Shown here: piece after piece, positions 7,451 through 17,028 of the stretch
Position numbering within the stretch: the stretch's first letter is position 1
Layout of the letters: each line of letters starts with the position of its first letter
NCBI GenBank assembly: GCA_041395745.1
Contig: JAWKZV010000001.1
Location: 62,001-126,000, forward strand
DNA: 64,000 bases
Origin: Porticoccus sp041395745
Lineage (GTDB): Bacteria; Pseudomonadota; Gammaproteobacteria; Pseudomonadales; Porticoccaceae
Direction: 5' to 3'
Position numbers and translations under genes: made by a program
The notes under the pieces: model-generated
What the model was told of the DNA's origin: nothing
Databases searched by the model: none
Seen by the model: only the letters and a program-made list of their open reading frames with translations

Positions 7451-10150
7451 CTAGCGGCTGGTGATTTTTGCCAGGCTGAGCCGGAGCTGCTTTTCGATTT
7501 CGGTGACCATAAACATGGCGACGCCGATGCTTAAGATGATCAACCCGTCCACAAAGGGTACATCCCTGGTGCCGAATACTGCTTGCAGCGGTGGCAGGTA
7601 GGTGATGGCCAGTTGCGAGACGGTAACGGCGATAATGGCCATCCATACCACCGGGGTGCCGCGCACCGCCTGCCAGGTCAGGGAAGTCCCATAGATATTG
7701 CGGATAAAGAACAGGTTGAAGATTTCCAGCACCACCAGGGTGTTCATGGCCATGGTGCGGGCGAGTTCAACCGGATAACCGCTGTCGATGGCATAACTAT
7801 AAATGCCGAACACGCCCATGGTGAACAGCACCGCGATCAGGGCAATCTGCCAGGCCCACGACCCGGTCAACAGCGACTCGTGGCGGGGTCGTGGTGGGTG
7901 GTGCATGGTGTGTTCTTCAGTGGGCTCAAAAGCGAGGGCAATGCCGAGGGTAATGGCGGTGATCAGGTTGACCCATAGAATCTGCACCGGCGTTACCGGT
8001 AGGGCCATGCCGAACAGCAGGGCTACGACAATCGGCAGGGCCTCCCCAGCATTGGTGGGCAGGGTCCAGCTGATGACCTTTTTGATGTTGTCGTAGACGG
8101 TGCGGCCTTCGCGTACCGCTGCGGCGATGGAGGCGAAATTGTCATCCGCCAGTACCAGGTCGGCAGCCTCCTTGGCTGCTTCGCTGCCTTTCCTGCCCAT
8201 GGCGATACCGGCATCAGCGCGTTTCAGGGCGGGGGCATCGTTCACCCCATCGCCGGTCATGGCCACAGTCATGCCATGGCTTTGCAGGGCCATTACCAGC
8301 CGCAGTTTGTGCTCAGGGCTGGTGCGGGCAAAGATGTCCGTGTCCAATACCGCCTCGGCCAGCGCTGCGTCATCCATACCATCGAGATCGCTTCCGGTCA
8401 GAACCTCTTCGGGATTCTGTAGCCCGATCTGGCGGCCGATGGCCACAGCCGTGCCCGCGTGGTCACCGGTGATCATCTTGACGCGGATTCCCGCCAGGTG
8501 ACATTCCCGGATGGCGGCAACGGCCTCCGGTCTGGGTGGGTCCATCAGACCGGTCATACCCAGTAGAGTGAGACCGCTTTCCACGTCGGCCATGGTGAGG
8601 CTGTCCTGAGAAGCTGGGACTTCCTTGACAGCGAAAGCCAGTACCCGCAAACCCTGTTCCGCCAGTTGGTGTGCTTTCTGGTGCCAGTGTTCCCGGTGGA
8701 TGGGAGTGGTTGCCGTGCCCTCGGTGCGCTGTTCGCTGCACATGCCCAACACCTGCTCCGGCGCTCCCTTGATGACGATGAAGGCGCGGCCCTGATCGTC
8801 GTGATGCAGGGTTGCCATGTAGCGGTGCTTGGCGTCGAAGGGGACTGCGGCGGTGCGATTCCATAGGTCATTCTCACGGCGTCGGTCAACGCCGGTCTTG
8901 GTGGCGAAAACCAGCAGAGCCGCTTCCATAGGATCACCCACCACCGTGCACTCATCCCCCTGTTCGTGCAGGGCACCATCGTTGCACAGGGCCGCCGCCC
9001 GCCCCAGCTCCGCCAGTTGCGGGCAATTGTGGGCGCCGACGGCGAGGTCTCCCAGCCGGATTGTTCCCGTGGCGAAGTAGCCATCACCCTCCACGGAAAA
9101 TATGCGTTCGTGCATCACCACCGTGGTGACCCGCATTTCGTTGCGGGTCAGGGTGCCGGTCTTGTCGGTACAGATCACCGATACCGAACCCAGTGTTTCA
9201 ATGGCGGGAAGTCGGCGCACAATGGCATTACGGCGTGCCATGGCCTGGACACCGATCGCCAGGGTGATGGTGAGAACGGCGGGCAATCCTTCGGGAATCG
9301 CAGCCACGGAGAGGCCAACCACCGCCATGAACAGTTCGTTGAATTCGTGGTGCAATACAAAGTAGCCGAAGGCCATGATCAGCATTGCCACCGCGAGGAT
9401 GAATATCGTCAGCCACTTGGAGAAAATGCCCATCTGCACCACCAGCGGGGTGGCCAGGGGCTCGACACTGGACAGCAGCCCACTGATGCGGCCAATTTCC
9501 GTGTTCTTGCCAGTAGCGGTGACAACACCCTGTCCCTGACCGCTGGTCACCAGGGTGCCGCTGAAGGCGAGGCAGCTGCGGTCGCCGAGGGGAACCTCTT
9601 TCGCCACTGGTTCGATGTGTTTGTCCGAAGGAAGGGATTCCCCAGTGAGAATGGCTTCCTGGATTTGCAGATTGTGACTTCTCACCAGCCGCAGGTCTGC
9701 GGGCACCCTGTCTCCGGCTTCCAGCAACACGATATCCCCGGGTACCAGCTGCTCACCCGGGATGCTATGCCGCTCGCCGTCACGCAGCACTGTGGAGGAA
9801 GGCGCCAGCATCTGGCGGATGGACTCCATGGCCTTTTCCGCCTTGCCCTCCTGTATCACACCGATCACCGCATTGACGATCACCACGCCGAGAATGACAC
9901 CGGTATCGATCAGGTGGCCGAGCAGTGCCGTAATGACAGAGGAAGCCAGAAGGACATAAATCAGAATATTGTGAAATTGCAGCAGGAAGCGGATCAGCAG
10001 CCCATGCCTGGCAGGCTCAGGCAGGGAATTGGCGCCGTAAAGACTGCGGCGTTCGGTCGCTTCCGCGTCGCTGAGTCCTTTGAGTGATGTGTTCAACTCG
10101 GAGAGGGCATCCTGCACCGGCCGGTCGTGCCAGCTTGTCGGCTCCATCAT
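7451..10150 (-). CDS. P2-type cation-transporting ATPase
   Basis: The 899-residue protein is a complete P-type ATPase: cation-ATPase N-terminal domain, actuator TGES (LTGESLPSD), the PEGLP motif in membrane helix 4, the phosphorylation site DKTGT with Asp329, the KGAPE nucleotide-binding segment, TGDGVND hinge and six C-terminal membrane helices. The PEGLP motif and the N/E pair in helix 5 (TNAGEALP) point to the Ca/Na-K like P2 class. However, helix 6 reads LWVNLITAITLG, so the aspartate that follows Asn-x-x-Thr in SERCA (D800) is Ala732 here. The transported ion is therefore uncertain. It is divergent from the CoA-transferase gene. Confidence 0.9.
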   Translation of the reverse strand: MMEPTSWHDRPVQDALSELNTSLKGLSDAEATERRSLYGANSLPEPARHGLLIRFLLQFHNILIYVLLASSVITALLGHLIDTGVILGVVIVNAVIGVIQEGKAEKAMESIRQMLAPSSTVLRDGERHSIPGEQLVPGDIVLLEAGDRVPADLRLVRSHNLQIQEAILTGESLPSDKHIEPVAKEVPLGDRSCLAFSGTLVTSGQGQGVVTATGKNTEIGRISGLLSSVEPLATPLVVQMGIFSKWLTIFILAVAMLIMAFGYFVLHHEFNELFMAVVGLSVAAIPEGLPAVLTITLAIGVQAMARRNAIVRRLPAIETLGSVSVICTDKTGTLTRNEMRVTTVVMHERIFSVEGDGYFATGTIRLGDLAVGAHNCPQLAELGRAAALCNDGALHEQGDECTVVGDPMEAALLVFATKTGVDRRRENDLWNRTAAVPFDAKHRYMATLHHDDQGRAFIVIKGAPEQVLGMCSEQRTEGTATTPIHREHWHQKAHQLAEQGLRVLAFAVKEVPASQDSLTMADVESGLTLLGMTGLMDPPRPEAVAAIRECHLAGIRVKMITGDHAGTAVAIGRQIGLQNPEEVLTGSDLDGMDDAALAEAVLDTDIFARTSPEHKLRLVMALQSHGMTVAMTGDGVNDAPALKRADAGIAMGRKGSEAAKEAADLVLADDNFASIAAAVREGRTVYDNIKKVISWTLPTNAGEALPIVVALLFGMALPVTPVQILWVNLITAITLGIALAFEPTEEHTMHHPPRPRHESLLTGSWAWQIALIAVLFTMGVFGIYSYAIDSGYPVELARTMAMNTLVVLEIFNLFFIRNIYGTSLTWQAVRGTPVVWMAIIAVTVSQLAITYLPPLQAVFGTRDVPFVDGLIILSIGVAMFMVTEIEKQLRLSLAKITSR

Positions 10151-10363
10151 GGCTCCTGAAAATTGTCGGGTGACTGCCCGGAATACTTCCCGGTGTTACT
10201 CTAGCCATCTTAAGATCGCATGACCCGGTTGTCAGGTAGGATTGTTATCTGCGATAGCCATCCGGACATTGCGCGGCATCAAACACCGTCGCCCTGACTG
10301 CCACTACACTCGCGGACTTTGCCCCTGCCTGACCACAATGGCCACCAGACCAAGGAGACGGAT

Positions 10364-11626
10364 ATGGCTGTTATTTGCTCTTCACTTCAGGAAGCTCTCT
10401 CCCCGGTTAAATCGGGGGATCGCATATGGTGTCATTCCATGGCCGCGACACCCTACAGGATGCTGGAGGGACTGGCGGTCAAAGCCATGGGTTTGTCCGA
10501 CTTGGAATTGTTGCAACTGCACCTGGAACACGCTGAGGCAGTGTGTCAGCCGGAACTGGCGGGGCACCTGCGCAACCGCTGCTATTTTGTCAGCCACAGT
10601 ACCCGTGAGCAGGTGAACCGCGGAGAGGCCGATTATGTGCCAATGTTCTTGTCCGAAATTCCCAAGCTCTTGCGCAGCCGCCGTCAGCCTCTGGATGTGG
10701 CCCTGATTCAAGTGTCCCCCCCGGATTGCCACGGCAACTGTTCCCTGGGGGTATCGGTGGAGGTCACCAGGGCCGCCTGCGATGTAGGGACCACCATCAT
10801 CGCCCAGATCAACCCGCAAATGCCCCGCACCCACGGCGATGCTGCCATTCCCCTGGCGGACATCGATTTTGCGGTGGAAATCGACAGCGCAATCCCCGCC
10901 TTTGAGCCCGCGGTGCCCTCCGATGTTCACCTGCGCATTGGTCGTCACGTGGCGGAGCTGATCCGCGATGGCGATTGCCTACAGATGGGCATCGGCGCCA
11001 TCCCCGATGCGGTGTTGTCCCATCTGACAGACCACCGTCGCCTGGGCATTCACACGGAAATGTTTTCCAGCGGGGTGTTGCCGCTGGTGCAGGCCGGGGT
11101 GATCGACAACAGTAACAAGGTGATCCAGCCGGGCAAGATTGTCACCGGGTTCGTGCTCGGGTCAAAGGCGCTCTACGATTTTGTCGACGACAATACCGAG
11201 GTGGTGTTTCTCGATATCGAATATGTGAACAACCCGGCGGTGATCCGCAAGAACTCCCAGGTGGTGTCTATCAACAGCGCCATCCAGGTAGACCTGAGCG
11301 GCCAGGTCTGCGCGGATTCCATCGGTGGCCGGGTCTACTCGGGCTTTGGTGGCCAGGTGGACTTTGTCACCGGCTCACAACTGTCCGAAGGTGGTCGTTC
11401 CATTATCGCCTTGCCTGCCACCGCCTTGGGTGGCAAACAGTCTCGGATTGTTTCCCATCTTGCACCCGGCGCCGGGGTGGTGACTTCCCGCGCCCAAGTG
11501 GACTACGTGGTGACCGAGTACGGGGTCGCCCACCTGCACGGTGCCAGCCTGCGGGAAAGGGCGCAGCGGTTGATTGCCATCGCCCACCCGGATTTTCGTG
11601 ACAAGTTGGCAGCGGAGCACCAGTAG
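10364..11626 (+). CDS. Acetyl-CoA hydrolase/transferase family protein (4-hydroxybutyrate CoA-transferase-like)
   Basis: A 420-residue family I CoA-transferase-type enzyme that moves CoA between acyl groups through a glutamyl-CoA intermediate. The start at 10364 has an AAGGAG Shine-Dalgarno six bases upstream. The block GIHTEMFSSG contains the glutamate expected to be catalytic in 4-hydroxybutyrate and butyryl-CoA:acetate transferases, and GGQVDFVTGSQLSEGG and YVVTEYGVAHLHG are the standard C-terminal blocks. Substrate cannot be set from sequence; butyrate, propionate, acetate and 4-hydroxybutyrate are possible. The gene is alone and divergent from the ATPase gene. Confidence 0.88.
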   Translation: MAVICSSLQEALSPVKSGDRIWCHSMAATPYRMLEGLAVKAMGLSDLELLQLHLEHAEAVCQPELAGHLRNRCYFVSHSTREQVNRGEADYVPMFLSEIPKLLRSRRQPLDVALIQVSPPDCHGNCSLGVSVEVTRAACDVGTTIIAQINPQMPRTHGDAAIPLADIDFAVEIDSAIPAFEPAVPSDVHLRIGRHVAELIRDGDCLQMGIGAIPDAVLSHLTDHRRLGIHTEMFSSGVLPLVQAGVIDNSNKVIQPGKIVTGFVLGSKALYDFVDDNTEVVFLDIEYVNNPAVIRKNSQVVSINSAIQVDLSGQVCADSIGGRVYSGFGGQVDFVTGSQLSEGGRSIIALPATALGGKQSRIVSHLAPGAGVVTSRAQVDYVVTEYGVAHLHGASLRERAQRLIAIAHPDFRDKLAAEHQ

Positions 11627-11749
11627 CAGATTCAATTGCATGGGGGGTGAACGGCTTCCCGTCGGTTGGAACAGGGTTTCGCTCAACAGAAGACAGTCAG
11701 AGTAATGTTGGTTGGTAACGGTACCAAATAGATTTTACTGCTCGCCAGT

Positions 11750-12148
11750 TCAGTGTTTGGCAGGTGGAGTAGGGTCCATCAGTTTGACAGCCTGAACATC
11801 GGCTTCCCGGAATTTGCCTTCCCGCTGGAGGGCGTCCAGGTAGTCCTGCCAGTGCTGCTGATAGTTGCTGGCCAGATCGTAGAGATAATCCCAACTGAAA
11901 ATGCCGCTGTCGTGGCCATCGCTGAAAGTCAGTTGCAGGGCATAGTTGCCCGCACTTTTTGCCGCGGTGATCCTGACGTTCTTCTTGCCGAACTGCAGCA
12001 GCTCCTGACCCTTGCCGTGCCCGCGCACTTCGGCACTGGGTGAATGTACCCGCAGGTATTCGCCGCTCAGTGTGAAACTCTGGCCGTCGGCATATTCCAG
12101 AGTGAGGCTGCCGTCTTCGCGGTGCAATCTGATTTTGCTCGGTGTCAT
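11750..12148 (-). CDS. DUF971 family protein (gamma-butyrobetaine hydroxylase N-terminal-like)
   Basis: The 132-residue protein matches the DUF971 fold that also forms the N-terminal domain of gamma-butyrobetaine hydroxylase: LHREDGSLTLEYADG, FTLSGEYLRVHSPSAEVRGH, and the end of the domain DGHDSGIFSWDYLYDLA. In proteobacteria this small protein is commonly found beside hslVU, as here, where it lies 72 bases downstream of hslU on the same strand. A role in iron-sulfur or metal handling has been suggested for the family but nothing in this sequence proves it. Confidence 0.85.
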   Translation of the reverse strand: MTPSKIRLHREDGSLTLEYADGQSFTLSGEYLRVHSPSAEVRGHGKGQELLQFGKKNVRITAAKSAGNYALQLTFSDGHDSGIFSWDYLYDLASNYQQHWQDYLDALQREGKFREADVQAVKLMDPTPPAKH

Positions 12149-12220
12149 GGGGTTGGCTTTGTGATTCCCGGATTGGAGGAACTAAGGTGGTCGGGCGACT
12201 GTTGCCGCCCGCCCGCACTG

Positions 12221-13546
12221 TTACAGGATAAACCGTGACAGGTCCTCATCGTGGGAAATTTCTCCCAGGTGATGCTCCACAAAGGCGGCGTCGATGGTGA
12301 CGGCTTCGCCCTTGGCGCCCAGGTCCGATGCTTCGAAGGAGATTTCCTCCAGCAGTCGTTCCATCATGGTATGCAGGCGACGGGCGCCGATGTTTTCGGT
12401 GCGCTCGTTCACTTCGAAAGCGATCTCGGCGATACGCTTCACACCGTCCGGCTGAAAGTTGATGTTGACCTGTTCGGTCGCCAGCAACTCGCGATACTGC
12501 TCGGTGAGAGAGGCATTGGGCTCGGTGAGAATACGCTCGAAGTCGCCACTGCTGAGGGAGCTCAGTTCCACCCGGATTGGCAGGCGGCCTTGCAGTTCAG
12601 GAATCAGGTCGGAAGGCTTGGAGAAATGGAACGCTCCGGATGCGATAAACAGGATGTGGTCGGTTTTCACCATTCCGTACTTGGTGGTGACGGTGCTGCC
12701 CTCGATCAACGGCAGCAGGTCGCGCTGTACCCCTTCCCGGGAGACGTCGGCGCCGGAGGTTTCACCGCGCTTGGCAACCTTGTCGATCTCGTCGATGAAG
12801 ACGATGCCGTTCTGTTCCGCCGCTTCCACGGCACGAACTTTCAGCTCCTCCTCGTTGACCATGCTCGCGGCCTGCTCTTCGGTGAGCTGCTTCATGGCCT
12901 GGGCCACGGTCATTTTCTTGCGGTGGGTCTTGCCCTTGCCAAGGTTGGAGAACATGTTCTGCAACTGGTTGGTCATCTCCTCCATGCCCGGGGGAGCCAT
13001 GATCTCGACACCCATGGGGGTATCCCTGATGTCGATCTCGATTTCCTTGTCATCCAGTTCTCCCTGGCGCAGTTTCTTGCGGAAGATCTGGCGGGTGGTG
13101 GTCTCGCTCTCCGCCGCTTCACCGTCGCGGGCGGGGGGCAACAGAGCGTCGAGGACCTTTTCCTCGGCGGCGTCCATGGCCCGTTGCTGGACCTTGTGCA
13201 TTTCCTGCTCGCGCAGCTGTTTAACAGAGGTTTCCACCAGGTCGCGGACAATGGACTCCACATCCTTGCCCACGTAGCCCACTTCGGTGAATTTGGTAGC
13301 TTCCACTTTTACGAACGGGGCATTGGCGAGTCTTGCCAGGCGGCGGGCGATCTCGGTCTTGCCGACGCCGGTGGGGCCGATCATCAGGATGTTCTTTGGG
13401 GTCACTTCATTTCGCAACTCGGGCTGGAGTTGCATGCGTCGCCAGCGGTTGCGCAGGGCGATGGCCACAGCGCGTTTGGCGGCGTCCTGGCCGACGATGT
13501 GGCGGTCCAGTTCGTGGACAATTTCCCGGGGTGTCATATTGGACAT
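12221..13546 (-). CDS. hslU: ATP-dependent protease ATPase subunit HslU (ClpY)
   Basis: HslU unfolds substrates and feeds them to the HslV peptidase. The start is set at 13546 (MSNMTPREIVHELD), the conserved family N-terminus; the eleven residues upstream are not conserved. The 441-residue protein has Walker A GPTGVGKTE, Walker B IVFIDEIDK, the I domain in the middle, the pore motif region GYVGKDVES, and the C-terminal LSRFIL tail that docks on HslV. hslV lies 90 bases upstream on the same strand. Confidence 0.97.
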   Translation of the reverse strand: MSNMTPREIVHELDRHIVGQDAAKRAVAIALRNRWRRMQLQPELRNEVTPKNILMIGPTGVGKTEIARRLARLANAPFVKVEATKFTEVGYVGKDVESIVRDLVETSVKQLREQEMHKVQQRAMDAAEEKVLDALLPPARDGEAAESETTTRQIFRKKLRQGELDDKEIEIDIRDTPMGVEIMAPPGMEEMTNQLQNMFSNLGKGKTHRKKMTVAQAMKQLTEEQAASMVNEEELKVRAVEAAEQNGIVFIDEIDKVAKRGETSGADVSREGVQRDLLPLIEGSTVTTKYGMVKTDHILFIASGAFHFSKPSDLIPELQGRLPIRVELSSLSSGDFERILTEPNASLTEQYRELLATEQVNINFQPDGVKRIAEIAFEVNERTENIGARRLHTMMERLLEEISFEASDLGAKGEAVTIDAAFVEHHLGEISHDEDLSRFIL

Positions 13547-13636
13547 GTTGTTGGTCTCTCGGTTACCGCCCTCCGGCATCGGCCGGGCGGCTTGATCTTG
13601 TGAGTTTTCCGGCGGCGTTTTTCGGTCGCGCCGCGA

Positions 13637-14176
13637 TCAGTAATCCAGCTCTTCGATGGTGCGGTTGTGGTTGGTGTAGATGCAGATGTCGCCGGCTATT
13701 TCCAGCCCTTTTTCGACGATCTGACGGGCATCCAACTCGGTGTTTTCCAGCAGTGCGCGGGCGGCGGACTGGGCAAAGGGGCCGCCTGAACCGATGGCGA
13801 TCAGGTCATTTTCCGGCTGGATCACGTCGCCGTTACCGGTGATGATCAAGGAGGCCTCCTTGTCTGCCACCGCCAACAGCGCTTCCAGTTTTCTCAGGGC
13901 GCGGTCGGAGCGCCAGTCTTTGGCCAGTTCCACCGCGGCCCGGGTGAGGTTGCCGCGGTGTTGGTCCAGCTTGGCTTCGAAGCGTTCAAACAGGGTGAAG
14001 GCGTCGGCGGTGCCGCCGGCAAAACCAGCAATCACCTGATTGTTATGCAGGCGACGGACCTTGCGGGCGTTACCTTTCATGACCGTATTACCCATGGTCA
14101 CCTGGCCATCGCCTCCTATGACCACTTTGCCGTTGCGACGCACGGAGAGGATGGTTGTACCGCGAAATTGTTCCAA
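13637..14176 (-). CDS. hslV: ATP-dependent protease subunit HslV (ClpQ)
   Basis: HslV is the proteasome-like threonine peptidase of the HslUV complex. The 179-residue product starts MEQFRGTTILSVRRNG, so the catalytic Thr that is residue 2 in E. coli is Thr7 here and must be exposed by removal of a six-residue propeptide (Gly6-Thr7). The rest is highly conserved: IGGDGQVTMGNTVMKG, FAGGTADAFTLFERFE, NDLIAIGSGGP, AGDICIYTNH. It is the first gene of hslVU, a heat-shock operon in most proteobacteria; no sigma-32 promoter was confidently recognised. Confidence 0.97.
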   Translation of the reverse strand: MEQFRGTTILSVRRNGKVVIGGDGQVTMGNTVMKGNARKVRRLHNNQVIAGFAGGTADAFTLFERFEAKLDQHRGNLTRAAVELAKDWRSDRALRKLEALLAVADKEASLIITGNGDVIQPENDLIAIGSGGPFAQSAARALLENTELDARQIVEKGLEIAGDICIYTNHNRTIEELDY

Positions 14177-14320
14177 GGGAATCTCCTGTGGCGTTGTTCT
14201 GATGTCGTATTGGATTTAGTGCCTGGCTAGGTAGATGGGGGCAGCCGACGCGAATTCAATAGCCGGACTGCGTGGTTTTGCCGACCTGCATTTTCTGGTA
14301 ACCGGAAGAGGAGACGTGTG

Positions 14321-14650
14321 TCAGCCCGGTTGCCATACCAGCTGTCCGTCCAGCACCTGACAGGGTAGGGACTCCAGGTGTTGTCCGTGACAGGGACCGG
14401 CAATGCAGTGGCCGCTGTCGATCTCGAACAGGGCTCCGTGGCTACTGCACTGTATGTACTGCCGGTCGTAGTCGAGAAAGCGTCCGGGTATCAGGTTCAG
14501 TGGCAATCCCACATGGGGGCAGCGGTTGCGAAAGAGGTATACGGATTGACCCCGGCGGACGGCGAAGCAGGCTTCGCCGTCGATTTCCAGATCAATGCCG
14601 CCCGGATCGGGAATCTCCTCCAGGCGGCAGAGGGTGACGGATGGCATCAC
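14321..14650 (-). CDS. Rieske [2Fe-2S] ferredoxin-like protein
   Basis: The 109-residue soluble protein has the two Rieske ligand pairs: CPHVG (CxH) and CSSHGA (CxxH), followed by SGHCIAGPCHGQHLES. This is the stand-alone Rieske ferredoxin type used as an electron-transfer component or of unknown role; no oxygenase lies nearby. Its ATG overlaps the htpX stop in an ATGA, so it is probably translated with htpX. Confidence 0.88.
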   Translation of the reverse strand: MMPSVTLCRLEEIPDPGGIDLEIDGEACFAVRRGQSVYLFRNRCPHVGLPLNLIPGRFLDYDRQYIQCSSHGALFEIDSGHCIAGPCHGQHLESLPCQVLDGQLVWQPG

Positions 14651-15540
14651 CCCCCCCGACGCAGGGCCTCGATGCGTTCTGCCAGGGGAGGGTGGGACAT
14701 GAACAACTTGGTGGCGTGTTCTTTCCAGCCGCTGGAGATGCCGAAAGCGGTGAGCGTGTCAGGCATCTGGTTGGGCACATGGGCCTGGGTTTCCTCCTGC
14801 AGGCGCTGCAGAGCGGAAATCATGGCGGTGCGACCGGCCAGGCTGGCGCCCGCTGCATCAGCGCGGAATTCTCGCCAGCGGGAGAACCACATGACGATCA
14901 TCGAGGCAAAGATGCCCAGTACCACCTGTAACACCATGACGGTCATGAAGTAACCCATACCAGAGCCCCGTTCATTCTTGAACACGGCCTTGTCGATGAT
15001 GGAGCCAAGAATACGGGCAAAGAACATCACGAAGGTGTTCAGCACGCCCTGCACCAGGGACAGGGTCACCATGTCACCGTTGGCCACGTGACCGATCTCG
15101 TGAGCCAGTACCGCCCGTACTTCCTCCTTGTCAAACCGGTGCAGCAGCCCTGCGCTTACTGCTACCAAGGCGTTATTTTTATTCCAGCCGGTGGCGAACG
15201 CGTTGGACTGCTGGGCGGGAAAAATGCCCACTTCCGGCATGCCGATTCCGGCTTTCTTCGCCAGATCGCTGACGGTTTCCACCAGCCAGCGTTCTTCCGG
15301 GGTGCGCGGCTGCTCGATCAGCTGGGTGCCGGTGCTCATCTTCGCCATCCACTTGGAAATTAGCAGGGAGAAGAAAGAGCCGGCAAAGCCGAAGAAGCCA
15401 CACATGATCAGCAACCCGCTCAGGTTGGTGTAGATTCCCTGGGACGCCAGGTACTGCTCCAGCCCCAACACTCGGAACACGATGCTGAACAGCACCAGAA
15501 TGGCGATGTTGGTGGCCAGAAATAAACCGATTCTTAACAC
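14647..15540 (-). CDS. htpX: Membrane-bound zinc metalloprotease HtpX
   Basis: HtpX is a stress-induced inner-membrane protease that degrades misfolded membrane proteins. The start is taken at the GTG at 15540 because a perfect GAGGAG lies seven bases upstream and the protein then begins with the family's RIGLFLATNIAILVLF membrane helix; the longer frame from 15615 adds 25 unconserved residues. The 297-residue product has the zinc site HEIGHVANGD (HExxH) and the downstream glutamate in WREFRADAAGA. It is followed directly by the Rieske gene. Confidence 0.94.
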   Translation of the reverse strand: MLRIGLFLATNIAILVLFSIVFRVLGLEQYLASQGIYTNLSGLLIMCGFFGFAGSFFSLLISKWMAKMSTGTQLIEQPRTPEERWLVETVSDLAKKAGIGMPEVGIFPAQQSNAFATGWNKNNALVAVSAGLLHRFDKEEVRAVLAHEIGHVANGDMVTLSLVQGVLNTFVMFFARILGSIIDKAVFKNERGSGMGYFMTVMVLQVVLGIFASMIVMWFSRWREFRADAAGASLAGRTAMISALQRLQEETQAHVPNQMPDTLTAFGISSGWKEHATKLFMSHPPLAERIEALRRGG

Positions 15541-15608
15541 GCTAACTCTCCTCGCTATGGTGTCGTTGATTGGCACCCTATAAGATGCGATCTCTTGCGA
15601 AAAATTCA

Positions 15609-16535
15609 ATGGCACGGGGGTGCCTTTTGTCCGGCGGTGCCGATTCTAGCAAAAGTATCCTTTACGCTCTCACGGCTAATGGCGCTATTGCCCTGGCCAA
15701 GGGTGCCGCCGCGTTCTATACCTCATCCGGCGCCATGCTGGCAGAGGCGATTCATTCACTGGCCGATACCGGTAATCAGCTTCTGCTGTTGCTTGGCATG
15801 CGCCGGGCCAAGCGGCCACCGTCTCCTGATTATCCTCTTGGTCACGGCAAGGAAATCTATTTCTGGTCGTTTATCGTAGCCTTGCTGCTGTTTTCTGTAG
15901 GCGGGATGTTTTCTGTCTATGAGGGATGGCACAAGCTCCATGATCCGCAACCGTTGCATGCACCCTGGGTGGCTATAGTAGTGTTGGTTTTTGCGGTCGT
16001 GGCCGAGGGCTTGTCGCTGTTGGGTTGCCTGCGGGAAGTGAACAAAGTGCGCAATGGCCGCAGTCTGTGGCGATGGTTTCGGGAGACCCGCCACAGCGAG
16101 TTGCTGGTGGTATTTGGCGAGGATCTGGCAGCGCTGCTCGGTCTCAGCTTCGCCCTGTTGGCGGTGGTTGTCACGCTGCTGACCGGGAACCCTGTGTACG
16201 ATGCCCTGGGCAGCATCGCCATTGGTGTGCTGCTGATCGCCGTGGCCCTGATGGTGGGTGTCGAAGTGAAGGCATTGCTGGTGGGGCAGGGGGTTGAAGC
16301 TCCCGTGAAAGAACAGATGCTGATTTTTTTACGGCAACATCCAGACGTCTCCGTTGTCTTTAATCTGGTCACCCTGCAGATGGGGGAGGATGTCATGGTG
16401 GCAGTAAAGGCAAAAATGGAGCCCCAGGATACGGACATTGGCCTGATCGAGGCCATAAACAGGGCGGAAGCGGCAATGAGATCTGCATTCCCCCAAATTA
16501 CTTGGTTGTTTTTTGAGCCGGATTACAAAGACTGA
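15609..16535 (+). CDS. Cation diffusion facilitator (SLC30A9-like) transporter
   Basis: A metal/proton antiporter-type membrane protein of about 308 residues with five to six hydrophobic segments. The conserved helix-2 motif HSLADTGNQ (HxxxD) is present, and helix 5 reads FGEDLAALLG, so the second metal-site histidine is a glutamate, as in the SLC30A9/TMEM163-like branch. LGHGKE is the conserved cytoplasmic loop. Zinc or another divalent metal is the likely substrate. The start is uncertain: Met codons at 15570, 15585 and 15609 are in frame and none has a good Shine-Dalgarno; 15609 fits homologue length best. Confidence 0.85.
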   Translation: MARGCLLSGGADSSKSILYALTANGAIALAKGAAAFYTSSGAMLAEAIHSLADTGNQLLLLLGMRRAKRPPSPDYPLGHGKEIYFWSFIVALLLFSVGGMFSVYEGWHKLHDPQPLHAPWVAIVVLVFAVVAEGLSLLGCLREVNKVRNGRSLWRWFRETRHSELLVVFGEDLAALLGLSFALLAVVVTLLTGNPVYDALGSIAIGVLLIAVALMVGVEVKALLVGQGVEAPVKEQMLIFLRQHPDVSVVFNLVTLQMGEDVMVAVKAKMEPQDTDIGLIEAINRAEAAMRSAFPQITWLFFEPDYKD

Positions 16536-17005
16536 TGAGGATGTCTATGAGAGTCATGAGAGCGGCATGGTTGTTGATGGCCCTGTTTATGCTGTCCGGC
16601 TGTGCCCTGCTGGCGCCGGGGCAGAAGCCGGAGGTTCACCTGATCAATGTCCAGCCTGGCGATCACGAGGGATTGGAACAGCGGTTCATTATTACCCTGC
16701 TGGTGCTCAATCACACCGGTTCTGAGCTGAAAGTCAATGGCTTGTCCTATAACCTGAAATTGCAGGGGCAAAAGTTGATCAGCGGGGTTGCTGGCGGTAT
16801 GCATCCGATTCCCGCCTATGGCCAGTCCACTATCCGGGTGCCCGCATCGGCAAACCTGATCAGCGGTTTGAAAATCATTGGCGCATTCATGGAAAATCCC
16901 ACCCAGGCTGTGGAATACGAACTGGAAGCACGGGTCAATCTCGGTTGGTGGAGCTTGCCTATCACGGTGGTGGAAGCAGGCTCCATTGACCTGGGTCAAC
17001 GATAA
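16535..17005 (+). CDS. LEA14-like (WHy domain) lipoprotein
   Basis: The 156-residue protein has a lipoprotein signal (LLMALFMLSGC lipobox) and then one WHy/LEA type 2 beta-sandwich domain, recognisable from PEVHLINVQPGD, NHTGSELKVNGLSYNLKLQG and the strand-rich remainder. Such small lipoproteins are widespread in gammaproteobacteria and of unclear role, perhaps desiccation or envelope stress. The first ATG (16535) overlaps the CDF stop; an ATG at 16547 has a better-placed TGAGGA and may be the true start. Confidence 0.8.
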   Translation: MRMSMRVMRAAWLLMALFMLSGCALLAPGQKPEVHLINVQPGDHEGLEQRFIITLLVLNHTGSELKVNGLSYNLKLQGQKLISGVAGGMHPIPAYGQSTIRVPASANLISGLKIIGAFMENPTQAVEYELEARVNLGWWSLPITVVEAGSIDLGQR

Positions 17006-17028
17006 GCCGTCGAACGGGTAGCTGGATT

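Noticed and set aside
12251..13603. A 450-codon plus-strand frame opposite hslU
   Set aside because: Same reason: it is the shadow of a highly conserved gene on the other strand.
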